DNA from: Xanthomonas sp. 3793
Lineage (GTDB): Bacteria > Pseudomonadota > Gammaproteobacteria > Xanthomonadales > Xanthomonadaceae
DNA: 64,000 nt
Assembly: GCF_024806835.1 (NCBI RefSeq)
Contig: NZ_JANTYU010000002.1
Span: forward strand, 718,233 to 782,232
Direction of reading: 5' to 3'
The position numbers and the translations under genes were made by a program. Below are positions 8,491-16,655 of this stretch, piece after piece (position 1 is the first letter of the stretch; every line of letters begins with the position of its first letter). The notes beneath the pieces are model-generated. The model made no database searches. It saw nothing but the letters and a program-made list of their open reading frames with translations, and was not told the origin of the DNA.

Positions 8491-9321
8491 TCAACCGAAC
8501 CGACCGGTGATGTAGTCCTCGGTCTGTTGCTTGGAGGGCTGGGAAAAAATGGTTTCGGTGCGGTCGTGCTCGATCAGGTCGCCCAGATACATGAAGGCGG
8601 TGTAGTCGGACACGCGTGCAGCCTGCTGCATGTTGTGGGTCACGATCACGATGGTGTAGTCGCGCTTGAGTTCTTCCACCAACTGTTCGATACGGCTGGT
8701 GGAAATCGGGTCCAGCGCCGAGGTGGGTTCGTCCAGCAGCAGCACGTCCGGCCGCAGCGCGACTGCGCGCGCAATGCACAGGCGCTGCTGCTGACCGCCA
8801 GACAGGCCCAGCGCGCTTTGCCCCAGCTTGTCCTTGACCTCGTCCCACAACGCGCCCTGGCGCAAGGCCTGTTCCACGCGGTTCTGCATGTCGGGCTTGG
8901 ACAGTTTCTCGTGGTGGCGGATGCCGTAGGCAACGTTTTCGAAGATGGTCATCGGAAACGGCACCGGCTTCTGGAACACCATGCCCACCTTGCTGCGCAG
9001 GCGGTTCATCGGGTACTTCGGCGACAGGATGTTTTCGCCATCCAGCAGCACTTCGCCGCGCGCTTCCATCTTCGGGTACAGCGCATAGATGCGGTTGAAG
9101 ATGCGCAGCAGGGTCGACTTGCCGCAACCGGACGGACCGATCAGTGCGGTGACGCGCTTTTCCGGAATCTCGATGTCGATGCTCTTGAGCGCGTGGTACT
9201 TGTCGTAATAGAAATCCAGATTGCGTGCGGCCACCTTCACCGGCGCCTGCGCCGTCGGCGCCCCCTTGGCGGCCGGAACAGCGATGCGATGCATCGGCTT
9301 GGCGTTTTGGAGATCGTTCAT
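8491..9321 (-). CDS. pstB: Phosphate ABC transporter ATP-binding protein PstB
   Basis: The 276-residue ATPase of the high-affinity phosphate importer, active at the cytoplasmic face of the inner membrane. Walker [10 protein letters not shown], the signature LSGGQQQRL, Walker [13 protein letters not shown] and the H-loop in VTHNMQQA are all intact. The N-terminal extension of about 45 residues is Ala/Pro-rich. Start choice is uncertain: ATG at 9351 overlaps the pstA stop and adds ten residues, while ATG at 9321 (MNDLQNAKP) leaves a short gap. Neither has a strong Shine-Dalgarno sequence. Position and overlap indicate one transcript with pstC and pstA. Confidence 0.95.
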   Translation of the reverse strand: MNDLQNAKPMHRIAVPAAKGAPTAQAPVKVAARNLDFYYDKYHALKSIDIEIPEKRVTALIGPSGCGKSTLLRIFNRIYALYPKMEARGEVLLDGENILSPKYPMNRLRSKVGMVFQKPVPFPMTIFENVAYGIRHHEKLSKPDMQNRVEQALRQGALWDEVKDKLGQSALGLSGGQQQRLCIARAVALRPDVLLLDEPTSALDPISTSRIEQLVEELKRDYTIVIVTHNMQQAARVSDYTAFMYLGDLIEHDRTETIFSQPSKQQTEDYITGRFG

Positions 9322-9343
9322 GTCGGGTGTCCGGAAAGAAAGG

Positions 9344-10213
9344 TCAGTCATTGGAAATCTTGTTACGCAACAGCAGCGCACGTGCGCCCAGGCTCACCAA
9401 CAGGACGAACACGGTCAGCACCAGTGCGCCGGACCAGGCCAGGGTCTGCCAGGATTCGTACGGACTGCCTGCAAACTGGTTCATGATCACCGGCACGCTG
9501 GCCATCGGTTGGAAGATGTTGCTGTTCCAGTATTGATTGCCGAATGCAGTGAACAGCAGCGGTGCGGTTTCGCCGCTGATGCGTGCCAGCGCCAGCAGCA
9601 CGCCGGTGAGAATGCCGGCCGAAGCCGCGCGGTACAGCACCTGCACGGTGACCTTCCACTGCGGAATGCCCAGCGACAATGCCGCTTCGCGCATCTGCGC
9701 CGGTACCAGCCGCAGCATCTCGTCGGTGGTACGCACCACCACCGGCAGCACGATGAAGGCAAGCGACAACGCGCCTGCAAACGCGGAGAACCGCCCGCCG
9801 GTCTGCATCACGTACAGGGTGTAGACAAACAGGCCCAGCACGATCGACGGCGCCGACAACAGGATGTCGTTGACGAAGCGCACCACGATGCCGGCCTTGC
9901 GCGCATTGCCGTATTCGGCCAGCCAGGTGCCGGCTGCCACGCCCAAGGGCGTGCCGATCGCCAACGCCAGCCCGCACATCACGGTGCTACCGAAGAAGGC
10001 ATTGAGCAGGCCGCCTTCCTGCATCGGCGGCGGTGTCATCTTGGTAAACAGATTGAGATCGATGCCGGGCACGCCCTTGGATAACAAGGTCCACAGAATC
10101 CACGCCAGGAAGAACAGCCCGAACAGCGCGGTGATGCACGACAACAACAGTGCCACCACATTGGTGATGCGGCGGCGGTTGTACAGCGATTGCGAGACCG
10201 AAGATGCAGACAT
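9344..10213 (-). CDS. pstA: Phosphate ABC transporter permease PstA
   Basis: A 289-residue inner-membrane permease with about six hydrophobic helices. The coupling EAA loop that contacts PstB is visible ([18 protein letters not shown]). The start codon shares one base with the pstC stop (TGATG), showing translational coupling. It forms the transmembrane channel as a heterodimer with PstC. Confidence 0.95.
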   Translation of the reverse strand: MSASSVSQSLYNRRRITNVVALLLSCITALFGLFFLAWILWTLLSKGVPGIDLNLFTKMTPPPMQEGGLLNAFFGSTVMCGLALAIGTPLGVAAGTWLAEYGNARKAGIVVRFVNDILLSAPSIVLGLFVYTLYVMQTGGRFSAFAGALSLAFIVLPVVVRTTDEMLRLVPAQMREAALSLGIPQWKVTVQVLYRAASAGILTGVLLALARISGETAPLLFTAFGNQYWNSNIFQPMASVPVIMNQFAGSPYESWQTLAWSGALVLTVFVLLVSLGARALLLRNKISND

Positions 10214-11187
10214 CAGTTGCCCTCCCGGCGCGACAGCTGCATCAGCATGAAGCGCGCAATCGCCAGCACGATGAAGGTCACGATGAACAACACAAAGCCC
10301 AGCAGCAACAAGGCCGAGCGATAGGTTTCGGTGGCTTCGCCGAAGTCATTGGCGATCAACGCGGCGATGGTGGTGCCGGGCTCCAGCAGCGAGGGCGACA
10401 GCCGCACCGTGTTGCCGACCACGAAGGCCACCGCCATGGTTTCGCCCAGGGCGCGTCCCAGCCCGAGGAACACGCCGCCGATCACCGCAGAGCGGGTGTA
10501 GGGCAGCACGATGTCCCAGCTGACTTCCCACTTGGTCGACCCCAGTGCGTAGGCCGACTCCTTCAGCCGTGTCGGCACGGTCAGGAACACCTCGCGCATC
10601 ACCGAGGAGATAAACGGGATCACCATGATCGCCAGCACGAAGCCTGCGGTGAGCAAGCCGATGCCCAGCGGCGGGCCTTGAAACAACGGGCCGATCACCG
10701 GCAGCGTGCCCAGGTGATCGTTGAGCCATGGCGTCACGTGTTCGGTCATCACCGGCACCAGCACGAACAGGCCCCACATGCCGTAGATGATCGACGGGAT
10801 GCCTGCCAGCAATTCGATCGCCGTGCCGACCGGCCCGCGCAACCAGCGCGGCGCCACTTCGGTGAGAAAGAACGCGATGCCAAAACTCACCGGCACCGCG
10901 ATCACCATCGCAATCAGTGCGGTGACCAGGGTGCCGTAGATCGGCGCCAGCGCGCCGTATTTGTTTTCGACCGGATTCCAGTCGGCGGAATAGAAAAAGC
11001 TCAGGCCCTGCATCTGCAGTGCGTGGCGTCCGCCCCACAACATCGATAGCGCGGCGCTGCCGAGCGCCAACAGGACGAACACGACGGTGGCGGCCAGCGC
11101 AAGCTTGAACAGGCGATCGGCGCGCGCATCGCGCAGGTCGCGGCCGCGGGGTGCGGTCATCGCTTCGGGAAGGGCGGTGGCATTCAT
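10213..11187 (-). CDS. pstC: Phosphate ABC transporter permease PstC
   Basis: A 324-residue inner-membrane permease and partner of PstA. It has a cytoplasmic N-terminus of about 25 residues, six or so membrane segments, a large periplasmic loop after the first, and the EAA loop RLKESAYALGSTKWEV. It follows pstS1 with a 112 bp gap that contains hairpins, an arrangement that usually lowers permease synthesis relative to the binding protein. Confidence 0.95.
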   Translation of the reverse strand: MNATALPEAMTAPRGRDLRDARADRLFKLALAATVVFVLLALGSAALSMLWGGRHALQMQGLSFFYSADWNPVENKYGALAPIYGTLVTALIAMVIAVPVSFGIAFFLTEVAPRWLRGPVGTAIELLAGIPSIIYGMWGLFVLVPVMTEHVTPWLNDHLGTLPVIGPLFQGPPLGIGLLTAGFVLAIMVIPFISSVMREVFLTVPTRLKESAYALGSTKWEVSWDIVLPYTRSAVIGGVFLGLGRALGETMAVAFVVGNTVRLSPSLLEPGTTIAALIANDFGEATETYRSALLLLGFVLFIVTFIVLAIARFMLMQLSRREGN

Positions 11188-11238
11188 TCGATTGAACTCG
11201 TCACCCGCGCACTGGCGGGAGCGTGAGACATCAGGAAC

Positions 11239-11264
11239 GGTGAGGCGCCCGCAGGCACCTCACC
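11239..11264 (-). terminator. Attenuator-like hairpin between pstS1 and pstC
   Basis: GGTGAGG and CCTCACC form a perfect 7 bp stem around a 12-base loop, with no uridine run. A second inverted repeat (CCCGCC...GGCGGG) lies next to the pstS1 stop codon. They probably stabilise the pstS1 message end or reduce read-through; this is inference. Confidence 0.45.
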
Positions 11265-11299
11265 GCCGCGCAGCCCGCCGTGCAGGCGGGATGCAGGCA

Positions 11300-12391
11300 T
11301 TACTTGAACTCGCTGCCCCAATAGGCCTGGATCTGCTTCACCAGCTCCGGCGGCAGCGGCACATAATGCAGCTCGCTGGCCTGGGCCTGGCCGTTCTCCA
11401 GCGCCCACTTGAAGAAGTCCAGCGTCGCCTTGCTGCGCGCCGCGTCCTTGGCCTGCTTGTGCATCAGCATGAAGTTGGTGGCGGTGATCGGCCAGGCCTT
11501 TTCGCCCGGCGCATTTGTGATCACCAGGTTGAAGTCCTTGGCATTGGCCCAGTCGGCGCTGGCGGCAGCGGCGGCAAAGCTGTCTGCATTCGGCTCCACC
11601 CACTGGCCGGCAGCGTTCTGCAGCGAGGTGTACGGCATCTTGTTCTGCAGCGCGTAGGCCAGCTCGACGTAGCCGATCGAACCCTTGATCTGCTGCACGT
11701 ACGATGCCACGCCTTCGTTGCCCTTGCCGCCGACGCCACCGGGCCACTGCACGGAGGTGCCTTCGCCGACCTTGCTCTTCCACTCCGGGCTGACCTTGGA
11801 CAGGTAGTTGGAGAAGTTGAAGGTGGTGCCCGAACCGTCCGAGCGGTGCACCAGATTGATCTTGGTGGCCGGCAGGGTCACGCCCGGGTTGGCCGCGACA
11901 ATCGCCGCGTCGTTCCACATGCTGACCTTGCCCAGGAAGATGTCGCCCAGCAGCGCGCCGGTCAGGCGCAGCTTGCCCGGGGCGATGCCTTCCAGGTTGA
12001 CCACCGGCACCACGCCGCCGATGGCGGACGGAAACTGGCCCAGGCCGGCCTGCTGCAGCTCGGCGCTATCGAGCGGCTTGTCGGTCGAGCCGAAATCCAC
12101 CGTGCCCGCTTTGATCTGGGCAATACCGCCGCCCGAACCGATCGACTGGTAGTTGACCTTGTTGCCGGTCGCAGCGTTGTAGTCGGCCGACCACTTGGAC
12201 ACCAGCGGGTAGATGAAGGACGCACCGGCACCGGAGATTTCCGCGGCCTTGCTGTCGCTGGCAGTGGCGCCTGCGCCGGGAGCGCCCTTGGCGGCATCGC
12301 CGGACTGCGCGTCCTTGCCGGGCGAGCACGCGGCCAGGGCAAGGGCGATGGTGAGGGACAGGGCGGTCAGGCTGGCCGACTGCAGTTTCAT
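11300..12391 (-). CDS. pstS: Phosphate-binding lipoprotein PstS (paralogue 1)
   Basis: A 363-residue phosphate-binding protein. The start MKLQSASLTALSLTIALALA leads to a lipobox LAAC, so this copy should be a lipidated, membrane-anchored protein. A Gly/Ala-rich linker of about 30 residues follows before the conserved domain opens with GAGASFIYPLVSKWSADYNA. Phosphate-site segments IGSGGGIAQIK, FGSTDKPL and HRSDGSGTTFNF are present. It is highly similar to the PstS just upstream on the same strand, and the two have separate Pho boxes. It is the proximal partner of pstCAB. Confidence 0.93.
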   Translation of the reverse strand: MKLQSASLTALSLTIALALAACSPGKDAQSGDAAKGAPGAGATASDSKAAEISGAGASFIYPLVSKWSADYNAATGNKVNYQSIGSGGGIAQIKAGTVDFGSTDKPLDSAELQQAGLGQFPSAIGGVVPVVNLEGIAPGKLRLTGALLGDIFLGKVSMWNDAAIVAANPGVTLPATKINLVHRSDGSGTTFNFSNYLSKVSPEWKSKVGEGTSVQWPGGVGGKGNEGVASYVQQIKGSIGYVELAYALQNKMPYTSLQNAAGQWVEPNADSFAAAAASADWANAKDFNLVITNAPGEKAWPITATNFMLMHKQAKDAARSKATLDFFKWALENGQAQASELHYVPLPPELVKQIQAYWGSEFK

Positions 12392-12452
12392 GGAAGCTCC
12401 GAGGCTGGATTGGCCGGGTGTCCGGCAGACCACGCTATGAAATGATGTTTTT

Positions 12453-12470
12453 GTTACACCCGCATGACAG
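12453..12470 (-). promoter_or_regulatory. Candidate Pho box upstream of pstS1
   Basis: On the minus strand the sequence is CTGTCAT-GCGG-GTGTAAC. The first half-site matches the PhoB consensus CTGTCAT fully, the spacer is four bases, and the second half matches five of seven. It ends 62 bases before the pstS1 start codon. Confidence 0.65.
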
Positions 12471-12492
12471 TGCCTTTTAGAAGAGGCATCAC

Positions 12493-12542
12493 AAAAAAAG
12501 ACGCGGATCGCGGAGGGCGTCGCACCCCCCGGGACCCGCGTC
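12493..12542 (-). terminator. Terminator between pstS2 and pstS1
   Basis: Reading the minus strand, GACGCGG pairs with CCGCGTC and is followed at once by seven T. It lies about 180 bases beyond the pstS2 stop and upstream of the pstS1 Pho box, so the two pstS genes should be separate transcription units. Confidence 0.65.
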
Positions 12543-12722
12543 CCGGTTCCGACGCCGGGGAGAGAGACGGCGTCGTTCCTGTCTTGCTGAGAGTGGCCAG
12601 TCAACGTGACACGCAGGTGTCAGCCCGGCCTGGTGGAGCACGCCAATGCTTGTGCGCAACCACCGTGTTCGACGGCAGCCGCATGCACCTGGCGATGCAT
12701 GCGGCTGCCTCGCTGCCCGCGG

Positions 12723-13742
12723 TTAGTGCGGCAGGTTCTTGGCCCAATACCCTTCGATCTGCGTCACCAGGCTGTCCGGCAGCGGCACGTAGTCCAGCGC
12801 CTTGGCCTGCGCATCGCCCTTGCTGTAGACCCAGCGGAAGAATTCCAGGGTGTTCTTGAGCCCAGCGGCGTTCTTCGGCTTCTTCTGCACCAAAATGAAG
12901 TTGGTGGCAGTGATCGGCCAGGCGTTGTCGCCGGCGGCATTGGTCATCACCAGGTAGAAGTCCTTGGCCGAGCCCCAGTCGGCGCTGTTGGCCGCGGCGG
13001 CAAAGGTCTCATCGGACGGCTGTACGAACTTGCCGGCGGCGTTCTTCATCGCGGTGTAGGCCATCTTGTTCTGCAGCGCATACGACAGTTCGACATAGCC
13101 GATGCCGCCCTTGATCTGCTTCACGTAGGCAGCCACGCCCTCGTTGCCCTTGCCGCCGATGCCGGTCGGCCACTGCACGGCAGTACCTTCGCCGACCTTG
13201 CTCTTCCAGTCCGGGTTGACCTTGGACAGGTAGTTGGTGAAGTTGAAGCTGGTACCCGAGCCGTCGGAGCGGTGCACCACGGTAATCTTGCCTTCGGGCA
13301 GCTTCACGCCCGGGTTGAGCGCGGCGATGGCCGGATCGTTCCAGGAGCTGACCTTGCCCAGGAAGATGTCGCCCAGGGTCTTGCCATCGAGCTTGAGCGC
13401 GCCGGCGGCAATGCCCGGGACGTTGACCACCGGTACCACGCCGCCGATCACCGACGGGAACTGCGCCAGGCCTGCAGCGGCCAGCTCTTCCGGCTTCAGC
13501 GGGGCATCGGAGGAACCGAAGTCCACGCTGGCCGCCTTGATCTGGGCAATGCCGCCGCCCGAGCCGATCGACTGATAGTTGACCTGCTTCTTGGTAGCGG
13601 CGTTGTAGTCGGCCGACCACTTGGACATGACGGGGTAGATGAAGGACGCACCGGCGCCGGTGACATCGGCAGCCTGGGCGCACAAAGCCAGCGAAGCGGC
13701 GAGCATGCCGACGGCCAGACGGGTCTTGAAGGAGTGGGTCAC
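12723..13742 (-). CDS. pstS: Periplasmic phosphate-binding protein PstS (paralogue 2)
   Basis: A 339-residue phosphate-binding protein. The start is taken as GTG because GGAG lies nine bases upstream and a normal Sec signal peptide follows (VTHSFKTRLAVGMLAASLAL then CAQA|A). There is no lipobox, so this copy should be free in the periplasm, unlike its neighbour. The mature protein opens DVTGAGASFIYPVMSKWSAD and keeps IGSGGGIAQIK, FGSSDAPL and HRSDGSGTSFNF. Near-identical blocks throughout show a recent tandem duplication. It lies between the porin gene and pstS1 and has its own Pho box. Confidence 0.93.
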   Translation of the reverse strand: MTHSFKTRLAVGMLAASLALCAQAADVTGAGASFIYPVMSKWSADYNAATKKQVNYQSIGSGGGIAQIKAASVDFGSSDAPLKPEELAAAGLAQFPSVIGGVVPVVNVPGIAAGALKLDGKTLGDIFLGKVSSWNDPAIAALNPGVKLPEGKITVVHRSDGSGTSFNFTNYLSKVNPDWKSKVGEGTAVQWPTGIGGKGNEGVAAYVKQIKGGIGYVELSYALQNKMAYTAMKNAAGKFVQPSDETFAAAANSADWGSAKDFYLVMTNAAGDNAWPITATNFILVQKKPKNAAGLKNTLEFFRWVYSKGDAQAKALDYVPLPDSLVTQIEGYWAKNLPH

Positions 13743-13817
13743 GGAACAGCTCCAGAGAAGGTAGGGATCGCGACGTCCCGCGGTGGCGCCATTGCAGGGC
13801 AAGGGCATGACCGTGAG

Positions 13818-13835
13818 GTGTCGGAGAGATGACAG
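13818..13835 (-). promoter_or_regulatory. Candidate Pho box upstream of pstS2
   Basis: On the minus strand: CTGTCAT-CTCT-CCGACAC. The first half-site is a perfect CTGTCAT, the spacer is four bases, and the second half matches the CTGTCAC form in five of seven positions. It ends 75 bases before the GTG start. Confidence 0.6.
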
Positions 13836-13888
13836 AAACAAAATGGCGCCGGGCAAGTGTGCGCTGCAACACGTCGAGGCGGATCTAT

Positions 13889-13922
13889 CCACCGCATGCG
13901 CTCGGGCGAGCGCACACGGTGG
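13889..13922 (-). terminator. Hairpin after the porin gene
   Basis: CCACCG/CGGTGG and an inner GCGCTC/GAGCGC stem form a long interrupted hairpin 16 bases beyond the porin stop codon. It lacks a T run, so it may be a weak terminator or a message-stabilising structure. Confidence 0.45.
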
Positions 13923-13938
13923 CCAGGGACGCAGACGC

Positions 13939-15189
13939 TTACCAATAGAACTGCGCACGCGCTTCGATGATCGACGGGTTGTCATCGACCAGGCCGCGCG
14001 TGGCACTGCTGTAACGGGTGCTTTCCACCTTCGCGTAGTCCAGCGCGAACTTGAAGTTGGAGCGCCAGTACCAGTTGGCGCCGACGGTCCACACGTTCAT
14101 CTTGCCGCCCAGCACGCCATCCACGAACGGGGTGTTGCCGTTGGCGATCAGGTGACCATCGTTGAGATCCAGGGTGTCGTAGCGCACGGCCAGCTGCCAC
14201 AGGCCCGATGCCGGTTCGTTCGGCAGCGGGGTGGTCGGCACACCGGCCTTGTAGCCCCAGGTTTCGCCGGTGATGTTCCACACGCCGCTGACGTACCAAC
14301 CGTCGCTCTTGTAGTCCTGCGCGTTGTTGCCGATGCGCTTGGCGTTTTCCTGGAAGTACTCGCTCTGCAGCTTGAACGGGCCGGTGACCCACATCGCCTC
14401 GGCACCGGCCACACCCACGCGATCGACATTGGTAATGGCGCCGCTGTCGATCAGGCGGATGGTGGTGAGGTCGGCGTCCGGACGTGCGCGCAGGCGCAGG
14501 GTGTCGTCGTCGGTGTCGTAACCCAGGTAGCTGAGGCCAAAGTGCAGCACGTTGCCGCTTTCGTTGATCGGCGCCCAGGTGCCGCGCGCGCCGTAGCCGC
14601 TGCCATGCGCCTGGTTACGCGTCAGTTCGCGGCCGAACGCGCTGGCGGTGACGCTCCAGTTGTTGTCGCCCATGCCGTACGCCACGCCCAGCCGGCGCGA
14701 GATACCGTAGGTGTTGGTCACCGACGCCTTGGAGACGAAGTCGTTGTTCTTGGTACTGGACAGTTCTTCCAGGCTGTTGGGCTGCTTGAACTGACCGATC
14801 TGCAGATAGGTGTTGGCGTTGCCGCCGAACTTGTACTTGATGTTGTTGTCCAGGAACCGCCCGGTGCTGCGGATGGTGGTGCCGCGGATGGTGACCTCCT
14901 TCAGCACGCTCGGGTCGTAACCGGCCACCCATTCAAAGTTGCCCGGGCCCTTGCCCTTGAGCACCAGCTCGGCGCGGCGGATGCTGAATTCGGAATTGTC
15001 GCCATTGGCGCCGATCGGACCATTGAGGTCCTGCACATCGTTGTGGAACCAGTTGCCGTCGGCCTGGACCAGGCCTTCCAACGAGATCTCCGAGCCGCCG
15101 ATCATATCGATGGCGATTTCGGCATGCGCGGCGGGCGCGCTCAGTGCCAGCAACAGGGCCGAGCCAAGCAGGGTGGGAGCGAGTTTCAT
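13939..15189 (-). CDS. Phosphate-type outer-membrane porin (OprO/OprP family)
   Basis: A 416-residue outer-membrane protein with a clear signal peptide (MKLAPTLLGSALLLALSAPA then AHA|E). Regular alternating polar/hydrophobic strands follow, and the C-terminus is aromatic (ARAQFYW), as for trimeric beta-barrel porins. Its sequence style and its position directly upstream of pstS2 and the pst operon mark it as the phosphate/polyphosphate-selective porin type, supplying phosphate to the PstS proteins. The anion-selectivity residues cannot be assigned without an alignment. A clear full Pho box was not found in its upstream region. Confidence 0.88.
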   Translation of the reverse strand: MKLAPTLLGSALLLALSAPAAHAEIAIDMIGGSEISLEGLVQADGNWFHNDVQDLNGPIGANGDNSEFSIRRAELVLKGKGPGNFEWVAGYDPSVLKEVTIRGTTIRSTGRFLDNNIKYKFGGNANTYLQIGQFKQPNSLEELSSTKNNDFVSKASVTNTYGISRRLGVAYGMGDNNWSVTASAFGRELTRNQAHGSGYGARGTWAPINESGNVLHFGLSYLGYDTDDDTLRLRARPDADLTTIRLIDSGAITNVDRVGVAGAEAMWVTGPFKLQSEYFQENAKRIGNNAQDYKSDGWYVSGVWNITGETWGYKAGVPTTPLPNEPASGLWQLAVRYDTLDLNDGHLIANGNTPFVDGVLGGKMNVWTVGANWYWRSNFKFALDYAKVESTRYSSATRGLVDDNPSIIEARAQFYW

Positions 15190-15505
15190 AGATGCCTTGC
15201 GACATGAGGAAGTGGGCGCAGGCTATGGCGTGAAGGTTGCGTTAATGTGACAAAACAACAGAATCGTCATAAACGATTTTTGTCAATAAAGACAAGACTT
15301 TACGTTTGTTTAGACTGTGTCGCCGTGTGTCAAGAATCTGAACGGTGCTGCCATGTGACAGTGCGCTGCGTCACGCTCAATTGGCTGCTTTCGAAGTCGT
15401 CCGGCATGGCGACCTGAACCGCAGCTCCTTTCCGCTGAACGTATGTGTCAGCTTGTGCAACGCACCACTTGCACATGCAGCTTCTAAATTGTTAGTTTCG
15501 AGGCC
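15190..15505. other. AT-rich divergent promoter region
   Basis: This spacer separates the porin gene from the secreted-protein gene and is clearly richer in A+T than its surroundings between about 15240 and 15320. On the minus strand a TTGACA hexamer (15281-15286) could be the porin -35 element. Isolated TGTCAC/TGTCAA half-sites occur on both strands but do not form a well-spaced Pho box. Confidence 0.5.
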
Positions 15506-15847
15506 ATGTTTCCTCGATTCCTCCAATTGCTGTTGGTCTGCCTGCTCGCGCTCACCGCGTGGTCGGCAGCCAATGCACACACGCGCATCCACAATGCGTT
15601 GGTGGGCGATGGCTTGGCGGTGATGGTGGATGCTGGCGAAGAACGTGATGCAGCAGAAGATCCGCAGGACGAAGGCGATACACAAAGCCAAGTCGATACA
15701 CAGCCTGCAGACGATATCCCCTTGCTCTCCCAAGCATGGCCGATGCTGGCGCGGTACTCCCCTTCTTGGCACGCGCATCACGCGCCAGCAAATCAAAAAC
15801 GCGACCTGATCCCGCAACTGCGTCCTCCAAACGCATTGCTTGGCTGA
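15506..15847 (+). CDS. Small predicted secreted protein
   Basis: A 113-residue protein of unknown function. It begins with a strong signal peptide (MFPRFLQLLLVCLLALTAWS then AANA|H). The mature part is acidic in the middle (EERDAAEDPQDEGDTQSQ) and ends in a His/Pro-rich tail. GAGG lies only a few bases before the ATG. No family was recognised. It sits 116 bp before a carbonic anhydrase gene in the same direction and could be cotranscribed with it. The secretion signal is the main support that it is real. Confidence 0.55.
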   Translation: MFPRFLQLLLVCLLALTAWSAANAHTRIHNALVGDGLAVMVDAGEERDAAEDPQDEGDTQSQVDTQPADDIPLLSQAWPMLARYSPSWHAHHAPANQKRDLIPQLRPPNALLG

Positions 15848-15963
15848 TCCACGCTGTCGCTGTACCCGGTGCGTTGCGCGCCGGACTTCCTAATTGATTT
15901 GTTTGTCTTTGCAATTCGCGGTTTGCGCCGCGGATAGCCATTCGTTGCCTAGAGGAATCTCCC

Positions 15964-16644
15964 ATGGAAAGTTTGCTAGAAGGTTTTCGTCATTTCCGTA
16001 AGGAAGTGTATCCGCGCCAGAGTGCGCTCTTTCAGGAGCTGGCCGGCGGCCAGAGCCCGCATACCCTGTTCATCACCTGCGCCGACTCGCGCGTCATGCC
16101 GGAGCTGATCTTCTCCGCGCAGCCGGGCGAACTGTTCGTCTACCGCAATATCGGCAACGTGGTGCCGCCGTATTCCCAGCATGTCAGCGGCGTGGTTGCG
16201 GCAATCGAATACGCAATCGCCGTTCTGGGCGTGCGCCACATCGTGATCTGCGGTCACACCGACTGCGGCGCGATGAAGGCCGTGCTCAAGCCGGAATCGC
16301 TGGAAGACGTGCCGTCGGTGGCGGCGTGGCTCAAGCACACCGATGCCGCGCGGCATGTCACTGCCCACCACGGCCACGACCCGGCCAGCCACGATGCGCT
16401 CAGCTGCATGACCGAAGAGAACGTGGTCTCGCAGCTGGACCATCTGCGCACGCAGCCGGTGGTCGCAGCGCGTCTTGCGGCTGGCACCTTGCGCATCCAC
16501 GGCTGGATCTACGACATCGCCCATGGCGATATCCGCGCCTTCGATGCAGAGAAGGGTGGCTTCCGTCCGTTGCTGGGCGAGAACACTCCCGAAGCCACCC
16601 CGCGCCCGCGACTGCAACAAGTCGTTCGCGCTGAACTCGCCTGA
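15964..16644 (+). CDS. Beta-class carbonic anhydrase
   Basis: A 226-residue zinc enzyme interconverting CO2 and bicarbonate. The beta-class signatures are intact: CADSRVMPE (zinc Cys and the Asp-Arg dyad) near residues 39-47 and CGHTDCGAM (zinc His and second zinc Cys) near 97-105. No signal peptide is seen, so it acts in the cytoplasm. It ends 11 bp before a SulP transporter gene; such pairs are generally read as bicarbonate uptake plus conversion. A second carbonic anhydrase lies at 43948. Confidence 0.93.
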   Translation: MESLLEGFRHFRKEVYPRQSALFQELAGGQSPHTLFITCADSRVMPELIFSAQPGELFVYRNIGNVVPPYSQHVSGVVAAIEYAIAVLGVRHIVICGHTDCGAMKAVLKPESLEDVPSVAAWLKHTDAARHVTAHHGHDPASHDALSCMTEENVVSQLDHLRTQPVVAARLAAGTLRIHGWIYDIAHGDIRAFDAEKGGFRPLLGENTPEATPRPRLQQVVRAELA

Positions 16645-16655
16645 CGGAGTCGATC

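Noticed and set aside
11087-12445. Plus-strand open frame opposite pstS1
   Set aside because: It is antisense to PstS with intact lipobox and phosphate-site motifs; no domain seen.
15245-15362. Pho box for the porin gene
   Set aside because: Half-sites such as TTGTCAC and CTGTCAC occur, but no second half-site sits at the required four-base spacing with a good match. Left unassigned rather than forced.
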